Below are positions 1 to 11,616 of a stretch of 64,000 nucleotides of DNA, one piece after another; position 1 is the stretch's first letter, and every line of letters begins with the position of its first letter. The notes under the pieces were generated by a model. It was given only the letters and a program-made list of their open reading frames with translations. It searched no databases and had not been told where the DNA came from. Origin of the DNA: Grosmannia clavigera kw1407 (lineage: Eukaryota > Ascomycota > Sordariomycetes > Ophiostomatales > Ophiostomataceae); the NCBI RefSeq assembly GCF_000143105.1, contig NW_014040778.1, positions 382,574 through 446,573 of the forward strand, written 5' to 3'. The position numbers were made by a program, and so were the translations under genes.

Positions 1-839
1 TACACGATGTTGCCCTTTTACGACGCAAATTCAGCGGCTTTGTACATAAGGTACAGCTAGTTCTAAAGAGACTAAGATCCTTGCTAGGGTTGCGTGAAGT
101 TTTGGGAGTACAGAGTATAATGACAAAGCGAAAAAAACAACTCAGCGTGCTCCACATCGGTAAAGCAGATGCAATTCGGTCTTACCTATTAGGGGGTATT
201 GGCTTGATTTATGGCCCGGTGTAAATAATGTATTTTCTTATGTTTTGAAACGTTTAGAATACTTCCGCGGAGTGCTAGGTCTGAGTCTACTGTTTAATAT
301 ATTTTCAAGCTGGCATTTGCTATATTGTGTAAAAAAAGGTACTGCCTTTTTTACCACTTACAACTGACCTTTTACAGCTATGCAAACTAACGTAAATATA
401 CCACGCCATACTTTTAAAATTATATAAATTTAAGTTGACGAATAGGCTATAACATATCAAGAGTAGCACATAATGTGGGGATCTCCGTAAAGTATGCTTC
501 TTTTTTAGGTAAGTAGCTCTTTTCTTTTTCAGATTTTGGTTTCTTTTTTTCTCGTTTTAATACACCTTCTACTCCGCACACTCTTTATTTTATCGTTCCC
601 TTCATATACTCTATTTCAAATAAGAACGGACCTATAATCTTTTCTTGGCGTCCTTGGACTAATATAATAGTTTAGCAGTATTTTATCTCATTTGATAGAT
701 AAAATAATAACAGGTCTTTTATTGTCTATTTCAATCAAAATTTCCCTACTTTCAACTCATCTTCCGTGATTCTTCATCTCGCTTTGTTCTCGTTGCAGTA
801 ACGATCCTTTAGTCTTTATCTCTCTTTAGACTGGCTGCT
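1..839. other. AT-rich intergenic DNA
   Basis: No gene is visible. The stretch is AT-rich. At 680-705 it holds a perfect 9-bp inverted repeat (ATTTTATCT / AGATAAAAT, 8-nt loop) that also contains GATA cores. From about 700 to 839 it turns pyrimidine-rich, as fungal promoters often do just before a start codon, so this end is probably the promoter of the glycosyltransferase gene that follows. Confidence 0.5.
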
Positions 840-2320
840 ATGAACTCGTCGGCGCCACCTGTCCTCTACACAACCGTTACTCGCTCTCGTTACATCTGGC
901 TCGTCTGCCAGCGGCGGCTGCGTCGGTTGTGTGCTAGCCTGTGTAGACGCTGGTTCTTTGCCAGCGGGGTGCTGGCTGTCATTCTGTTTTTACTTATACT
1001 TATACCCTACGACAGCCAGCTACGCCTATTCTACCGTTACCACTTTGTCACCAAATCACCCCCGGCGCAAATACGCAAACAGTGGCTTCAAGACCATACG
1101 CATTACCCGCTTTACTGGGCGGAAGACGTTGGCATCATCCTCAAGTCCGGCTTCGGTACCCAGTACCGCATTCCCGCGTGGTTCGATGCTGCACAAGAGG
1201 TCGGGGACATTGTGATTACGGCTGACTATGCCACTGACGTGCTGCGACCTATTACACACGAGGGCCGGCATTTTCCCGTCTACGATGTGGTGGATGCAAT
1301 GATCCAGCAAGGTGCGTTAAACAGTATGCTTGCGCATGACCGACTCAAGAACTATCGTGCGTTGCACACTGCGATCTTGAGCAACGACATTGATCGAGCG
1401 AACACACTTTGTACAGAGTTTGGCTGGGAGCTTGATGCTATGAAGGTAAATTAGTCTGGCTTACCTTATTGCATCCCTCAAAGAACATATATGCTAATTT
1501 TGATTATCTTGCCTAGTTTATTTCGAGTTTGCAGCTTGCGTACCATAAGATGCCGCATAAGAAGTGGTATTTGCTAGTCGACGACGACACGTACGTTTTA
1601 CAAGTCACGATGGAGCTTCTTTTAAGCCATCTGGATCCATCAAAACCCCACTACATTGGCAACCCGGTAGGAGGCTACTTGGGACGCTTTGCCCACGGTG
1701 GTTCGGCCGTGGTACTTTCTCATGCCGCCATAAAGCACCTATTTGCCCATCCACGCATTGTTTCTCAAGCGTTCCGTGACTCGCTTAGCGACCCCTATGG
1801 CGATCACCTGCTGTCAGCGACGTTAATGAAGGTTGGTATCTACATTGAAGAGGAGTATACGCAGTTCTTTAACGGCGAGCGACCGGTGATCACGAAGATC
1901 CGGGCCGACAGGTTATGCGCTCCAATTGCTTCTTTTCACGGCCTTCGACTGCCGGAGGAAATGCGCAGCACTGGGGAGACGTTTCGTGGGGTTAAGTGGC
2001 CGATAACGTGGCTACATGTGTGGTCGCTGTTTAACGCACCAGCACTGCGGTCCTTTGAGACGGAGCCTATGCGCGAGAACTGGGATCATGTTGGGCGGAC
2101 AGACGAACACACGCGCTCGCTAGAAAATGTCCAGTCGGCGAGTGATTGTCTAGCGCTGTGCCGCAGCTGGACAGAGTGCTTGGCCTGGACATGGGATGCC
2201 GACAAAGAGGTGTGTCATGTTAGTCCGTGGTTTATTGTAGGCCAGGAATCTGAGGATAAGATTACGGGAGTTAGCGTGCCACGGGTGGTTTTACTTTCTA
2301 GCGCGTGCCCTTCTTTATAA
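840..2320 (+). CDS. GT31/fringe-like type II membrane glycosyltransferase
   Basis: Two exons, 840-1445 and 1517-2320, give 469 residues. The 71-nt phase-0 intron begins GTAAAT and ends CTAG. The N-terminus is basic and is followed by one hydrophobic membrane anchor (about residues 39-57), as in Golgi type II enzymes. The key motif WYLLVDDDTYV places the metal and nucleotide-sugar-binding DDD at residues 224-226, the pattern of the fungal GT31 (DUF604/fringe-like) family. Downstream come a GGSAVVLS segment and a DPYGDHLL segment typical of these proteins. The last ~60 residues are cysteine-rich (SDCLALCRSWTECLAWTW), resembling a PAN/apple-like tail. Its role would be transfer of a hexose to glycoprotein or glycolipid in the secretory pathway; donor and acceptor are not predictable. 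The start is the first ATG in frame before the anchor. The frame closes cleanly across the intron and no lesion is seen. Confidence 0.85.
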
Positions 2321-2978
2321 ATGTTGTATGGATTTTAAAGCAAAGGGTTACGGAGTACGGAGTACGGAGTAGTAATGAGGGAATACAATAAGGAAAAAGA
2401 GAGACAGGGGTTTGATTAGCGAGCACAGTGTACTGGGGTTCTCACTGGCCCAGTCACAATTAAATCTGGGCCTAAAGAGCGTGCTACAACTTACGGTTCT
2501 GGTATAGCCTAATATTAGGCTTATAATAGGCGTACTCCGTACGGATTATTATAGAAGGTTTTACGCAGCCAAGGCAGGTCTAGCTCATACATTACTCCGT
2601 ACATTTGATATCAACTTTAGCCTTTATACTGCATTTTAAAAGTCTTTTGAAGTTCTTACGCAAACTATTTCCTGTTGAGGGGAGAAACGTCAGAGATTTC
2701 GTAAGACTGGGAGGCCAGTGGAGTAAGCTACCGCGGAGGGACTGCTTTTGTGTACTAATCTGCTGTGCTGTTTATTTTCTGCCAGTGTTTGGCATCATTG
2801 CTTATATAAGATGTTAAATTAGTCCTGAGTTCTATCTGTACGGGCACAATATGTTATTTTCATCCAGTTTTTTATTTGCTTATACAGGTACCCGTACAAA
2901 TTGCAATCACCTCCTCTTCAAAAAAAAAAAAAAAACACTTTCTAACTTTACCCATTCCTACAAAAACTGTCGACCGCT
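2321..2978. other. Intergenic DNA with TACGGAGTA copies and an A-run
   Basis: No gene is visible. There are three tandem overlapping copies of TACGGAGTA at 2349-2371 (period 7), and single reverse copies at 2533-2541 and 2593-2601. A run of about 15 A ends near 2936, just before the protease relic. The small ORF at 2605-2817 has no coding character. Confidence 0.6.
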
Positions 2979-4851
2979 ATGACTAGGCACGGGGCACTAA
3001 GCGAGGAGCCTGAAGACGATGGAAAGCCCAGCCTCTCCGAGAAGAAGCTGTATTACTACGGTCTTCCTACGAAACCTGCTGGTATGCCAAACGGGCTCTA
3101 CTAAATGGACGCTCCATAGCTCTCCACATAACCACCTGCCACTCAAGGCAATGTGCAACGTTGGGTCGTCCCATTTGCTGGTGAAAATCTCGGACTCTGT
3201 GGTGGACGAGATTATAGAGGTGCTCGAGCCGCTTGCGTAGACTAGCATCGGCCTGTTCTGTGTTAGCTACCAAGGCACAACGGAGAATGATTGGCATGTA
3301 ACATTATGGTAGGCGTTAAGCCTGGCCGTAACAAGTGGGAAGCCGCGTCGCATGTGGCCGTAGCATGCCGGGCGATTCTTCGGGATCGCGGTGTGTGGGA
3401 TGTCGAATGTAAGATTTGTTGAAGCGACACTTTCTGCTGCGTCTTGTGCAGTCCCAACACTGTGGACGAGGTGGTTAGCGGACAGAGAGAACATATGGCT
3501 TTCTCTAAGCTCATCGCACAAACTATCTATTGAGTTTCGAGTTAGTTATATATAACCCTGCCTACTACGATAGAAGGTATAGGATCCCTACTTTTGCACT
3601 TAGTGCAGGCGGTTTAACAATTCAACATATATAAAACCGGTTGTGATTTTCCCTGCACAAAAGCCAGGTTGCTCGCACCCCTATCGCACAAAGCCGCGGC
3701 GTTCGAGCCCACGCTAAATCGAAAGTTTACCACACATAGAGAAACACTACCAAAGCCTGCAGCAGTAATCCAACTCTTCTAGGTTATATTCGGCAGGTCT
3801 ATCGGGTAAACTCGGCATCCCTTAGAATAATCTGCCCAACTCCAAGTCTCTCTTAAGCAACCAGCTTTCCGCTTCGCTGCAACCTAGGGGGGTGTGGTAT
3901 AACAATTCAACACTATCTTGCCGTGTTTAAAGCCAAGCCGACAAGGGCACTCTTGGCATCTACCTTACAGTTGGTAACCTGGGCACGGTGTGCGCCCATA
4001 CTTGTCGTAATGTTGTCTTTGGCGATCATAAGACCGAGTTCGCACTTAGGAAATGATTTTACGGATACCGGTAACCACCGTGACGTCGCTTAGCTTAGAC
4101 AGCGATCGTTTGATGTAAGTTTCGCCTTTACGACCGAGCTTTAGCTTTAGACGAAAATTCGGCCTTCCTTAAGAACATCTCAACCCAACAAAGCAGTATG
4201 GATTGCCGCATTAACTACGTGTTTTTCTCGCCCGCTTGCACAACTGACGACGCTAGCTAACTGCACGACTGGCAACTAGTAAAGCTGGTAGCAGCGCAAT
4301 ATGCCAGCCAGAAACAAAGGCTAAATTTTACATGATACGTATAAAGGGCATCGTCTCTAATGGCGGAGAGTTTCCGGACCGCGGCGGACAACGATACAAA
4401 AGACTAAGCGGCCCTCTGGGTACAAATGGTATCATCCAAGGACGGCAAGCTGATGACGGGAATCTCCAACGGGGTACGCTCTGTACGCCGAATCAAGCCA
4501 GCCATCGATAGCAAAGATATTACAACGCGCGAGTGGTGCATTGTTGGCCGTAACGGCTAAAGGAGGGGGGCTGTCCTGCACGGTATTGACAGCAAGCAAA
4601 GCAAACTGCAGGCTTTCTCGATGTCGGGCGATTTAGGCACGGCCGTATTCGATTTGCAGGGTTGCATTGCTGGTATCCTTACCGTAGGGTGTGGCTGCTA
4701 GGATGTTATAACGTTTAGTACTAACACCGATTTTTACTATGCTAATTTCTCTTACGTAAAGCATATTAAGGCAATTTTGGACGTGCCTAAACTAAGTATG
4801 GCTGTGCGGAGAGTCTGTAAGGGGAAAGGAGATTGGATTGTGTTTTTTTAG
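2979..4851 (+). pseudogene. Relic of a fungal trypsin-fold serine protease-like gene
   Basis: Short islands in different frames match, in the right order, a widespread fungal family of trypsin-fold proteins. The start reads MTRHGALSEEPEDDGKPSLS then KKLYYYGLPTKPAG before a stop. Near 3303-3417 a second island reads IMVGVKPGRNKWEAASHVAV. Around 3940-4050 the region expected to hold the catalytic histidine (family form RHVV) reads CRNVVFGDH, with AAT at 4009-4011. At 4609-4690 the serine region reads QAFSMSGDLGTAVFDLQG, where the usual GDSG serine is a TTA leucine codon (4633-4635), a TCA to TTA change. A weaker island runs on to about 4851. At least four frame changes and many stops separate the islands, so it is a dead copy. 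Family assignment is from memory of the motifs; exact limits are uncertain. Confidence 0.6.
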
Positions 4852-5285
4852 AACTAATTATGTATAAGCTTGCGTGCTTTGTAACATAGGGGATTCTTAC
4901 GTGTAGTAGGTTAGATTTTTGGCCGATTGTTTGCTTACAGTAAAATATAGCTTTGTTTATTATAATAATAGTTTGTAGCAATAGTACTTGTAAAAGTTTT
5001 GTTACTATGTAGTTTAAATAAAAGATTATTTGAGCGGCAAAGCTTTCTATACACGCATGCTTACTAGGCGTCCATAATGTAACAAAGTGCTACTAACTAT
5101 GTGTGGAATACAGTGTGGCATTTCTATGCTTGACACTGGCTTGCTCGGCGAGCTTACGTTATCTGACGGATGCGAGTGAATTGGACGGATGCAGAAGCTA
5201 GCCCAAACCCCCGCTTTCCATTTTGTCAACCCGGTCGCGAAAGAAGGAGGAGAAGCAAAGACAAGATACGCTCGAGAAGAAAAAG
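4852..5285. other. Intergenic DNA, promoter side of the RGG protein
   Basis: AT-rich to about 5050, then rising GC. No gene is seen. The last 60 bases are purine-rich (many AAG/GAA), immediately before the start codon at 5286. Confidence 0.4.
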
Positions 5286-7017
5286 ATGAGCTGGAGCGGA
5301 TCATTCTCCGCGCAGCAGCAGCGGGGATCCACGGGAGGGAAGCCGTCGCGAGGCAGAGGCAACTTCCAAGGCCGAGGCCGCGGTGGGTTTTCGCGCGGAG
5401 GATACTTGCACGATAGCCAGGAATACAGAGGCAGAGGCAACAAGAGGGGCTCGTGGCGAGACAGGTCTGGCGGTTCGGAGCCGCCACTGCCACCGTTGCC
5501 AACCGGGCCACTGATTGAGCGATTACGGGCAGTCGATCTCGACTTTGAGGCCGCGTCATTTGAGGATGCAGCAGTCATTTCGGCTGTTGAGCCGGTCGCT
5601 TCATTTAGCTGGATGAAGGCCGATAGGCCGACGATCATGATCCCGGGTTTGTCATTGTTTCTGTTTATTCTATTTGTTCTGCCTGTTCTGCCAGCAGATC
5701 CATCAACTGATCCCAATGACTCTGCAACTAGGCATGCCCCCACGCTGGTCGCCTCCAGCTGCCGGCGCGCCACCACCGGTGTTGTCCGAGGACAACGGGG
5801 CCTACTTCCGCGATATCAATGCGGGCCACTACGCAGCCCATCCGATGGAGCCGACGGTCGTGGCTGGCCTCGCCGCCGACCCGTCGCTGCCGCGCTCAAC
5901 CGACATTGTCGCCTGTGGCTCGACGCTGGGCAGTCTTCTGCGCTTTCTGCGCGGTGACGACAAGCCGTTCCGCATGCTGGCCGAGATCGTCACGGGCAGC
6001 CTCTTCCTCGTGCGCCGGGAGCGGTCGCCGACCGAGCTGCTGCAGAACGTCTACGGCTACGGCCACTCGTTTCCCGAGGCCTACACGACCTGGGATCCTC
6101 GTGTGCGCGGCTCAACATCACACCAGCGGCTGATACGCTACTCCTTTGGCCATCTGGACCTGGCCGTGCGTTACGAGGTGGACGGCTACCTCGAGGACGA
6201 GGAGGAGCAGAAGAAGAGGACGGAGAGACAGCAGACAGAAGAGACAGCCTCGGCCTCATCCGTGGACGATCTGGTGGCCGGTCTGGATGGCCTGTCGACA
6301 GCTGGCAGCAACGAAAAACGCGGCTCCCCGTCCTCGACGTCCGCTCTGACCGTCGTCCACGGCGGCTCGCCCGTTGACCGCCGTTGCGTCATTGATATCA
6401 AGACGCGCAGCGAGCGCAAGCGCGAGCTTGAGGACACTATCGCCCTCGAGCTGCCTCGGCTCTGGGTTCGCCAGATTGACAACTTTGTGCTGGCCTACCA
6501 TGTGCGCGGCACGTTTCACGACGTCCAGGTGCTGCCGGTGCGCGACCGCGTGCGCGCCTGGGAGCGCCACCCAGAGCAGCGTCCGGCCCTGCGCCGTCTG
6601 GCCGCCCTGCTGCATCGTCTCGTAGCCGCCACGCGGACGGCGCCGGACCAGCGCCTGGAAATCGTGTTTGCCGGCCGTGACAGCTCGCACGCTACTTCAC
6701 AAAACCTGCCAGACGACCACGCTTATTTAGAGCTGCATGCACAGCTGCCTGGCACTGAGGACACGCTGTCGGCCGCTGTCGGCGAGCAGTGGGACCACGG
6801 ACTATCGGTCGCAGCGTGGCTGGTGGAAGACTCGACAGCCTCCGATGGGCCGGAATCGCCGGTCGACAAACAACCTCTGAAGGAGGCCCCACTTGAAGAC
6901 GGCGGAAAAGGGGGCCAGCTGCCCACGCTGGCAGAGCTGGTCTCCTGGGAAGATGGCAGCGAGGACTTCACGGGCTGCTCAGCAGCGTGTGGCTACTGTG
7001 GCGAGTGCGCGTACTGA
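5286..7017 (+). CDS. RGG-rich conserved fungal protein (family often labelled GGPP synthetase)
   Basis: Exons 5286-5646 and 5732-7017 encode 548 residues. The 85-nt phase-1 intron runs from GTTTGT to CTAG. Residues ~23-60 form an RGG/RG-rich low-complexity segment (GRGNFQGRGRGGFSRGG), usual for RNA binding or methylation. The body begins with SWMKADRPTIMIPGMPPRW and contains CGSTLGSLLRFLRG, GYGHSFPEAYTTWD and QRLIRYSFGHLDLAVRYE, a module I recognise from fungal proteins labelled 'geranylgeranyl pyrophosphate synthetase'. That label looks wrong: no DDxxD prenyl-diphosphate motif is present. An acidic linker (residues ~265-300) interrupts the module, and the C-terminus is cysteine-bearing (CSAACGYCGECAY). 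Function is unknown; the RGG segment suggests an RNA-associated role (inference). The upstream in-frame extension has no ATG, so 5286 is the start. Confidence 0.75.
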
Positions 7018-8616
7018 GATGGGATTGTATGGTCGATGCTTGAGACATTGCTCTGTCGATATGCTATATGAACGAAATTGACAACACATGCACGCTAATT
7101 TGTCTCCTTGGAAAGTCCCTACAAACAGCATATAGTCTTTCTGCAAGGTGCCTGGTCAAAGTGTTAGTGTTCGGTTACACGGTACGTCAAAGGATCATTG
7201 CCAAACGTCAACTCGCGTTGCTTTTCTAAGAAGCGTCGATAGATATGACACACATGGGTATTGCATTCACATTAAGCGAATGCTAGAGGTAGACGATACT
7301 AATCTATCAGGGCATCCCAACTCGTGCTCGCCGGACACGGTGTCGTTGCAGCGCGAACAACGAAGTCGCAGATGTGGTTGTCGGCTTCGGTTTCGGCTTT
7401 GACGGCAGCAACGAGTGTCATGACCCTGAGAAAGCGCTGGGAATCGGTTGTGAACTGGCCGTCTGCGATTCCTGGGCGCGGTAAGGTGTCGTGATGAGTA
7501 CCTAGGCGTGTTATCCCGCATTGCTTCCTACGCCTAGGACGTTTTCTGAGAGAACTTTGGTTTTTACCAGATTCATCACTCAGCAGACGTGCGCTGTGTT
7601 CCAGCTCAACGTGCCGACCGTGGCTGTTATCGCCCCAAGGATTTCGACCACTATCAGACAACAGCATCTAGGGGCTCCGTCGGGAAGAAGGACTCTCAGG
7701 ACCCTTTTTAGGCTTTTCATCGTGGCGTTACCTTGCGTCGTGTATGACAAGTTGATTGATGCAACCGCCTTGGGGTTGACGCGTAATCGACACTTGCATC
7801 TTTGTCTTTCTGGGCGGGAACCAATATATCTAGTGTGGAAGCCTAGATAGTATCAAAATTCAAGGGCAACGGTCATAATCATTGGAAGCGCAGCCTAAGG
7901 TGCGGGGCGGGCGATTGCTATACGTACGCATGAGTAATGTACTCCGTATGTTGAATATAACACGAGAATATCGATCCGCCTTTAACCACGTATAAACACT
8001 GCAACTCTGCTTTCATCCCACGTACGGCCAAAGATATTGGAAAGCACGGGATCCCGTCCGCTCTCCCCTAGGTTAGTAGTTGGGTCGGTGACGACCAGCG
8101 AATACTCGCTGCTGTACGTTTTTTGGCATCAATCTCTTTTTCGGTCGACAGAAGTGTTTTCTCTTTCTGTTCCGAAATAATCAATTTTCTATATTTAATC
8201 TGATTTAGTACTCCTTATTTAAGTTCGCCGAACTGGTTGTACATTCCGACACACGTGACTATTCTGTGGCGGTGCAGGCTACAGTACGATTATCCATAGT
8301 CACGGCGCATAAACGCACTGTACGGTATCACGCGGCCTTGTCCATGGAGATCGCCCAACTCCGGTATCTTGCAGTGGCCCCGCTCTCCAAGCTGCCAATT
8401 ACGGCAATGCCGGGTTAGCGTGCCGGACGCTCCTTGGTCACGACTCATTTTTACGCTGTCTCTGCCCAACTCAATTGCTTGCCCCTGCGTCGAGGTATCA
8501 CGAGCACGACCACAGCGATAGTGGGTGAGAGAAGAGAAGCAATCCAAAAGCCAGATAACCGTGGGGAAGCTCTAGCCAGCCACGTCATCTTATGCCACCC
8601 AGCAGCCTGAAGCACA
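7018..8616. other. Intergenic DNA, no recognisable gene
   Basis: Short overlapping ORFs on both strands lack coding bias and known motifs. One TACTCCGTA copy lies at 7940-7948. Nothing else is supported. Confidence 0.5.
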
Positions 8617-11437
8617 ATGGCCGGCTTTGACGGCTGGCCGAGGCCGGCCTACAACGCGTCTGTCGAGGGTTTTCGTGAAAGGGAATATCCCATGCTGAAG
8701 GGTATGTTCCTCTCTTGTTGCGTGGCTTACCTGCTTTGTCGTTTCAGTTCGGTTTACTACGCGCTTTGCAGATCGCTCCTCCCAACTTTCTTACTTCCCT
8801 CCCTTGCTTTATCTGTTTTATCTTCCCGGCACTGACCTCTGGCTTCCAGACAACGTTTACCTCGACCATGCCGGTACCACGCTATACAGCCGCTCGCTGG
8901 TCGAGCGTGCGACTGCCGACATGATGAGCTCGCTCTTGGGCAACCCGCACGCCGCATCGCCATCATCCCAAGCGGCATCACTTCTGGTCGAGGATGTAAG
9001 ACTGCGAGCGCTACAGTTTCTCGGTGCAGACCCAGCAGCTTTTGACCTAATATTTGTGGCCAACGCAACAGCGGGCATCAAGCTCGTGACCGAGGCTTTC
9101 CGTACGCTGCCAGGCGGCGGCTTCGCGTATGTCTATCATCAGTCCAGCCACACAAGCCTAGTGGGAGTACGGGAAGAAGCTCACAGTAGCATCTGCCTAA
9201 ACTTAACGGAAATTGAGGCGTGGATTGAACAAGGACATCAATTGTCGTCAGCCCCTCTCGGGCTGGACAGCTCTGGCGTCGACAACGTCCTGTTTGCCTA
9301 TCCAGCACAGTCTAATATGGACGGTCAACGGTATCCGCTGTCGTGGGCATCAGACGTGAGGACCTCGCCAAACAGCAATGACAATGCGGATAGTCACGAC
9401 GCAACATCGCCGTCTCCCCGCATCTGGACGCTTCTCGATGCTGCGGCGTATGCGTCTACAGCTCCCCTAGACCTTCACGATGCTGTCACAGCGCCAGATT
9501 TCGTCGTCCTCAGTTTCTACAAGATCTTCGGCTGGCCAGACCTTGGTGCGCTGCTGGTGCGTCGGCCAGCCGAAGCCGTGTTTGACACACGTCGCTATTT
9601 TGGTGGCGGGACCGTGGATGTAGTGGTGTGCACGACCGAGCAGTGGCATGCTCGGCGCCAGGCATCGCTGCACGAGCGCCTGGAAGACGGCACGCTTCCG
9701 ATCCACTCCATCGCCGCACTCGGAGCTGCACTGGACACGCACGCAACGATGTTCGGGTCCATGAAACGCGTGGCTTCCCACACAACATTTCTAGCAGACC
9801 GGCTGCGTCAAGGTCTGCTTTCGCTGCACCATAGCAACGGTGTGGCTCTGTGCGAGATATATGGAAACGAAAGAGCGAGCGGCCGCGGCGGCGGAAACGG
9901 CCCAGTTGTTGCGTTCAACCTGCGCAATGTCCATGGTGCATGGGTGAGCTTGACGGAATTCGATAAGCTGGCTGCCTTGCGTCGCTTCCACGTTCGCACT
10001 GGTGGTGTCTGCAACCCGGGTGGCATTTCCTCGGCCCTCAATCTGGCGCCTTGGGAACTGCGTCGCAACTTTGCCAACGGGATGCGGTGCGGAGACACGG
10101 CAGAGGAGGACATTGTGTCTGGGAAACCTACAGGAATCATTCGAGTGAGTCTTGGTGCCATGAGCACCTTGGCCGATGTCGATCAGTTCCTCGCATTTCT
10201 GCACGAATTTTACTGCGACGCTGGCTTGACAAAGTATCCTACACTCTATCCTGCCACTAGATTGTCCTCCAGTTCTCCACCCAGTCTCGTGGTGGCATCC
10301 ATCAGTGTGTACCCCATCAAAAGCTGCGGCGCGTTCGCCGTGGCCACCGGAACACCCTGGGAAGTTCGACCGGAAGGTCTCGCCTGGGACCGCGAGTGGT
10401 GTTTGGTGCATCGTGGCACCGGTCGTGCTCTCAGCCAGAAGCAACACCCGCAGATGGCTCTGCTACGGCCGCAGCTTGACTTTGTTCGAGGAGTGCTGCG
10501 GGTAGTATGGGGAGGAGCCAGGATGGAAGGAAGGTCGAGCGAGATTTGCGTGCCCCTGTCGAGCAATCCGGCCATGTTTGCGCCAACATCGTCGAGACCC
10601 ATCTCTCTGACGGCATCTTCCCGATGGCCGTCTCGCGCATCCAGAGTTTGTGGCGAGGAAATTGCCGCTCAGGTCTACACGACTGCGTCCATCAACGACT
10701 TCTTCTCCGATGTCCTTGGTGTGCCCTGTTCTCTTGCCAGGTTTCCACCTGGTGGCCACGGAAAAAGCATGCGTCACGCCAAAGCTCACCTACAAAAGCA
10801 TCAGGCTGGCCACAACCATGCACCCCCGTCTCCACCAGAATCAGACTCGGATGGATATGCCATCTCTGGACGAGGAAAAATGCCGACCAGCAGCGATAGC
10901 ATCAACAGCAAGGATGCACATGCAGCAGCTATCCGCAGTCAAACGGCGCGTCGACGCATCCTGCTCTCCAACGAGAGTCCCATCCTGGCCATCAACATGG
11001 CCAGCGTTCGTGCACTCAACTCTGATATTCGTGCCAGGAACAGCAGAAGCGATGAACACTCGTCGACAGACGTTCCACCCGACGTCTTTCGTGCTAATAT
11101 CGTATTGGACAATGCCGGACAGACCAATATTGCCAGTGGACACACTGCTGCCTATGCAGAGGATAATTGGTCTCACCTACGAATCGGCAGCCAATCCTTC
11201 CGCATGTTGGGCGCATGCCGTCGCTGCCACATGGTCTGCGTTAACCAGCAGACCGCTGCCCGCGGCGAGGAGCCCTTTGTCACGCTATCACAGACTCGAC
11301 GCTTCGATGGTAAAGTCTTTTTTGGCATCCACATGGCCCACGAGGCAGAAGACTACAAGACCAGTAGCACAACGACACTGGAGCAGCAATGGCCTACCAT
11401 CATGGTGGGTGATGCTGTTCAGGTGCAGTCGCCATGA
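8617..11437 (+). CDS. hxB: Molybdenum cofactor sulfurase
   Basis: Exons 8617-8701 and 8850-11437 encode 890 residues. The 148-nt phase-1 intron runs from GTATGT to CCAG. The N-terminal two thirds is a class V, NifS-like PLP cysteine desulfurase: DNVYLDHAGTT at residue 29 onward, the PLP lysine in SFYKIFGWPDLGALLVR (K253), and the active cysteine in TGGVCNPGG (C416). From about residue 480 a MOSC module follows, with ISVYPIKSCGAF, NESPILAINMASV, an AYAEDNWSHLRIG segment and RCHMVCVNQQT near the end. The enzyme adds the terminal sulfur to the cofactor of xanthine dehydrogenase/purine hydroxylase and aldehyde oxidase, so it is needed for purine use as nitrogen source. It corresponds to Aspergillus HxB and animal MOCOS. 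A hydrophilic insert (residues ~660-730) sits inside the MOSC part. The gene appears intact. Confidence 0.93.
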
Positions 11438-11616
11438 AGAAGGATCGGAAGGACTAGAATAAATCAAAAGGCACTACTGTGATAAGTATATATTTGTATA
11501 TATAATCCCCGTATGTACAATGTAAGATGGGGTGTATTTTGGCGACTGCCCATCTAGGTGAAACACTCGACAAGCCCAACATATTATTGTCTGGATGCTC
11601 TCCCAGTCCCTGTGGC

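Noticed and set aside
10650..11462. 270-codon alternative frame over the MOSC region
   Set aside because: Shadow frame; the sulfurase frame is continuous and carries the conserved MOSC motifs.
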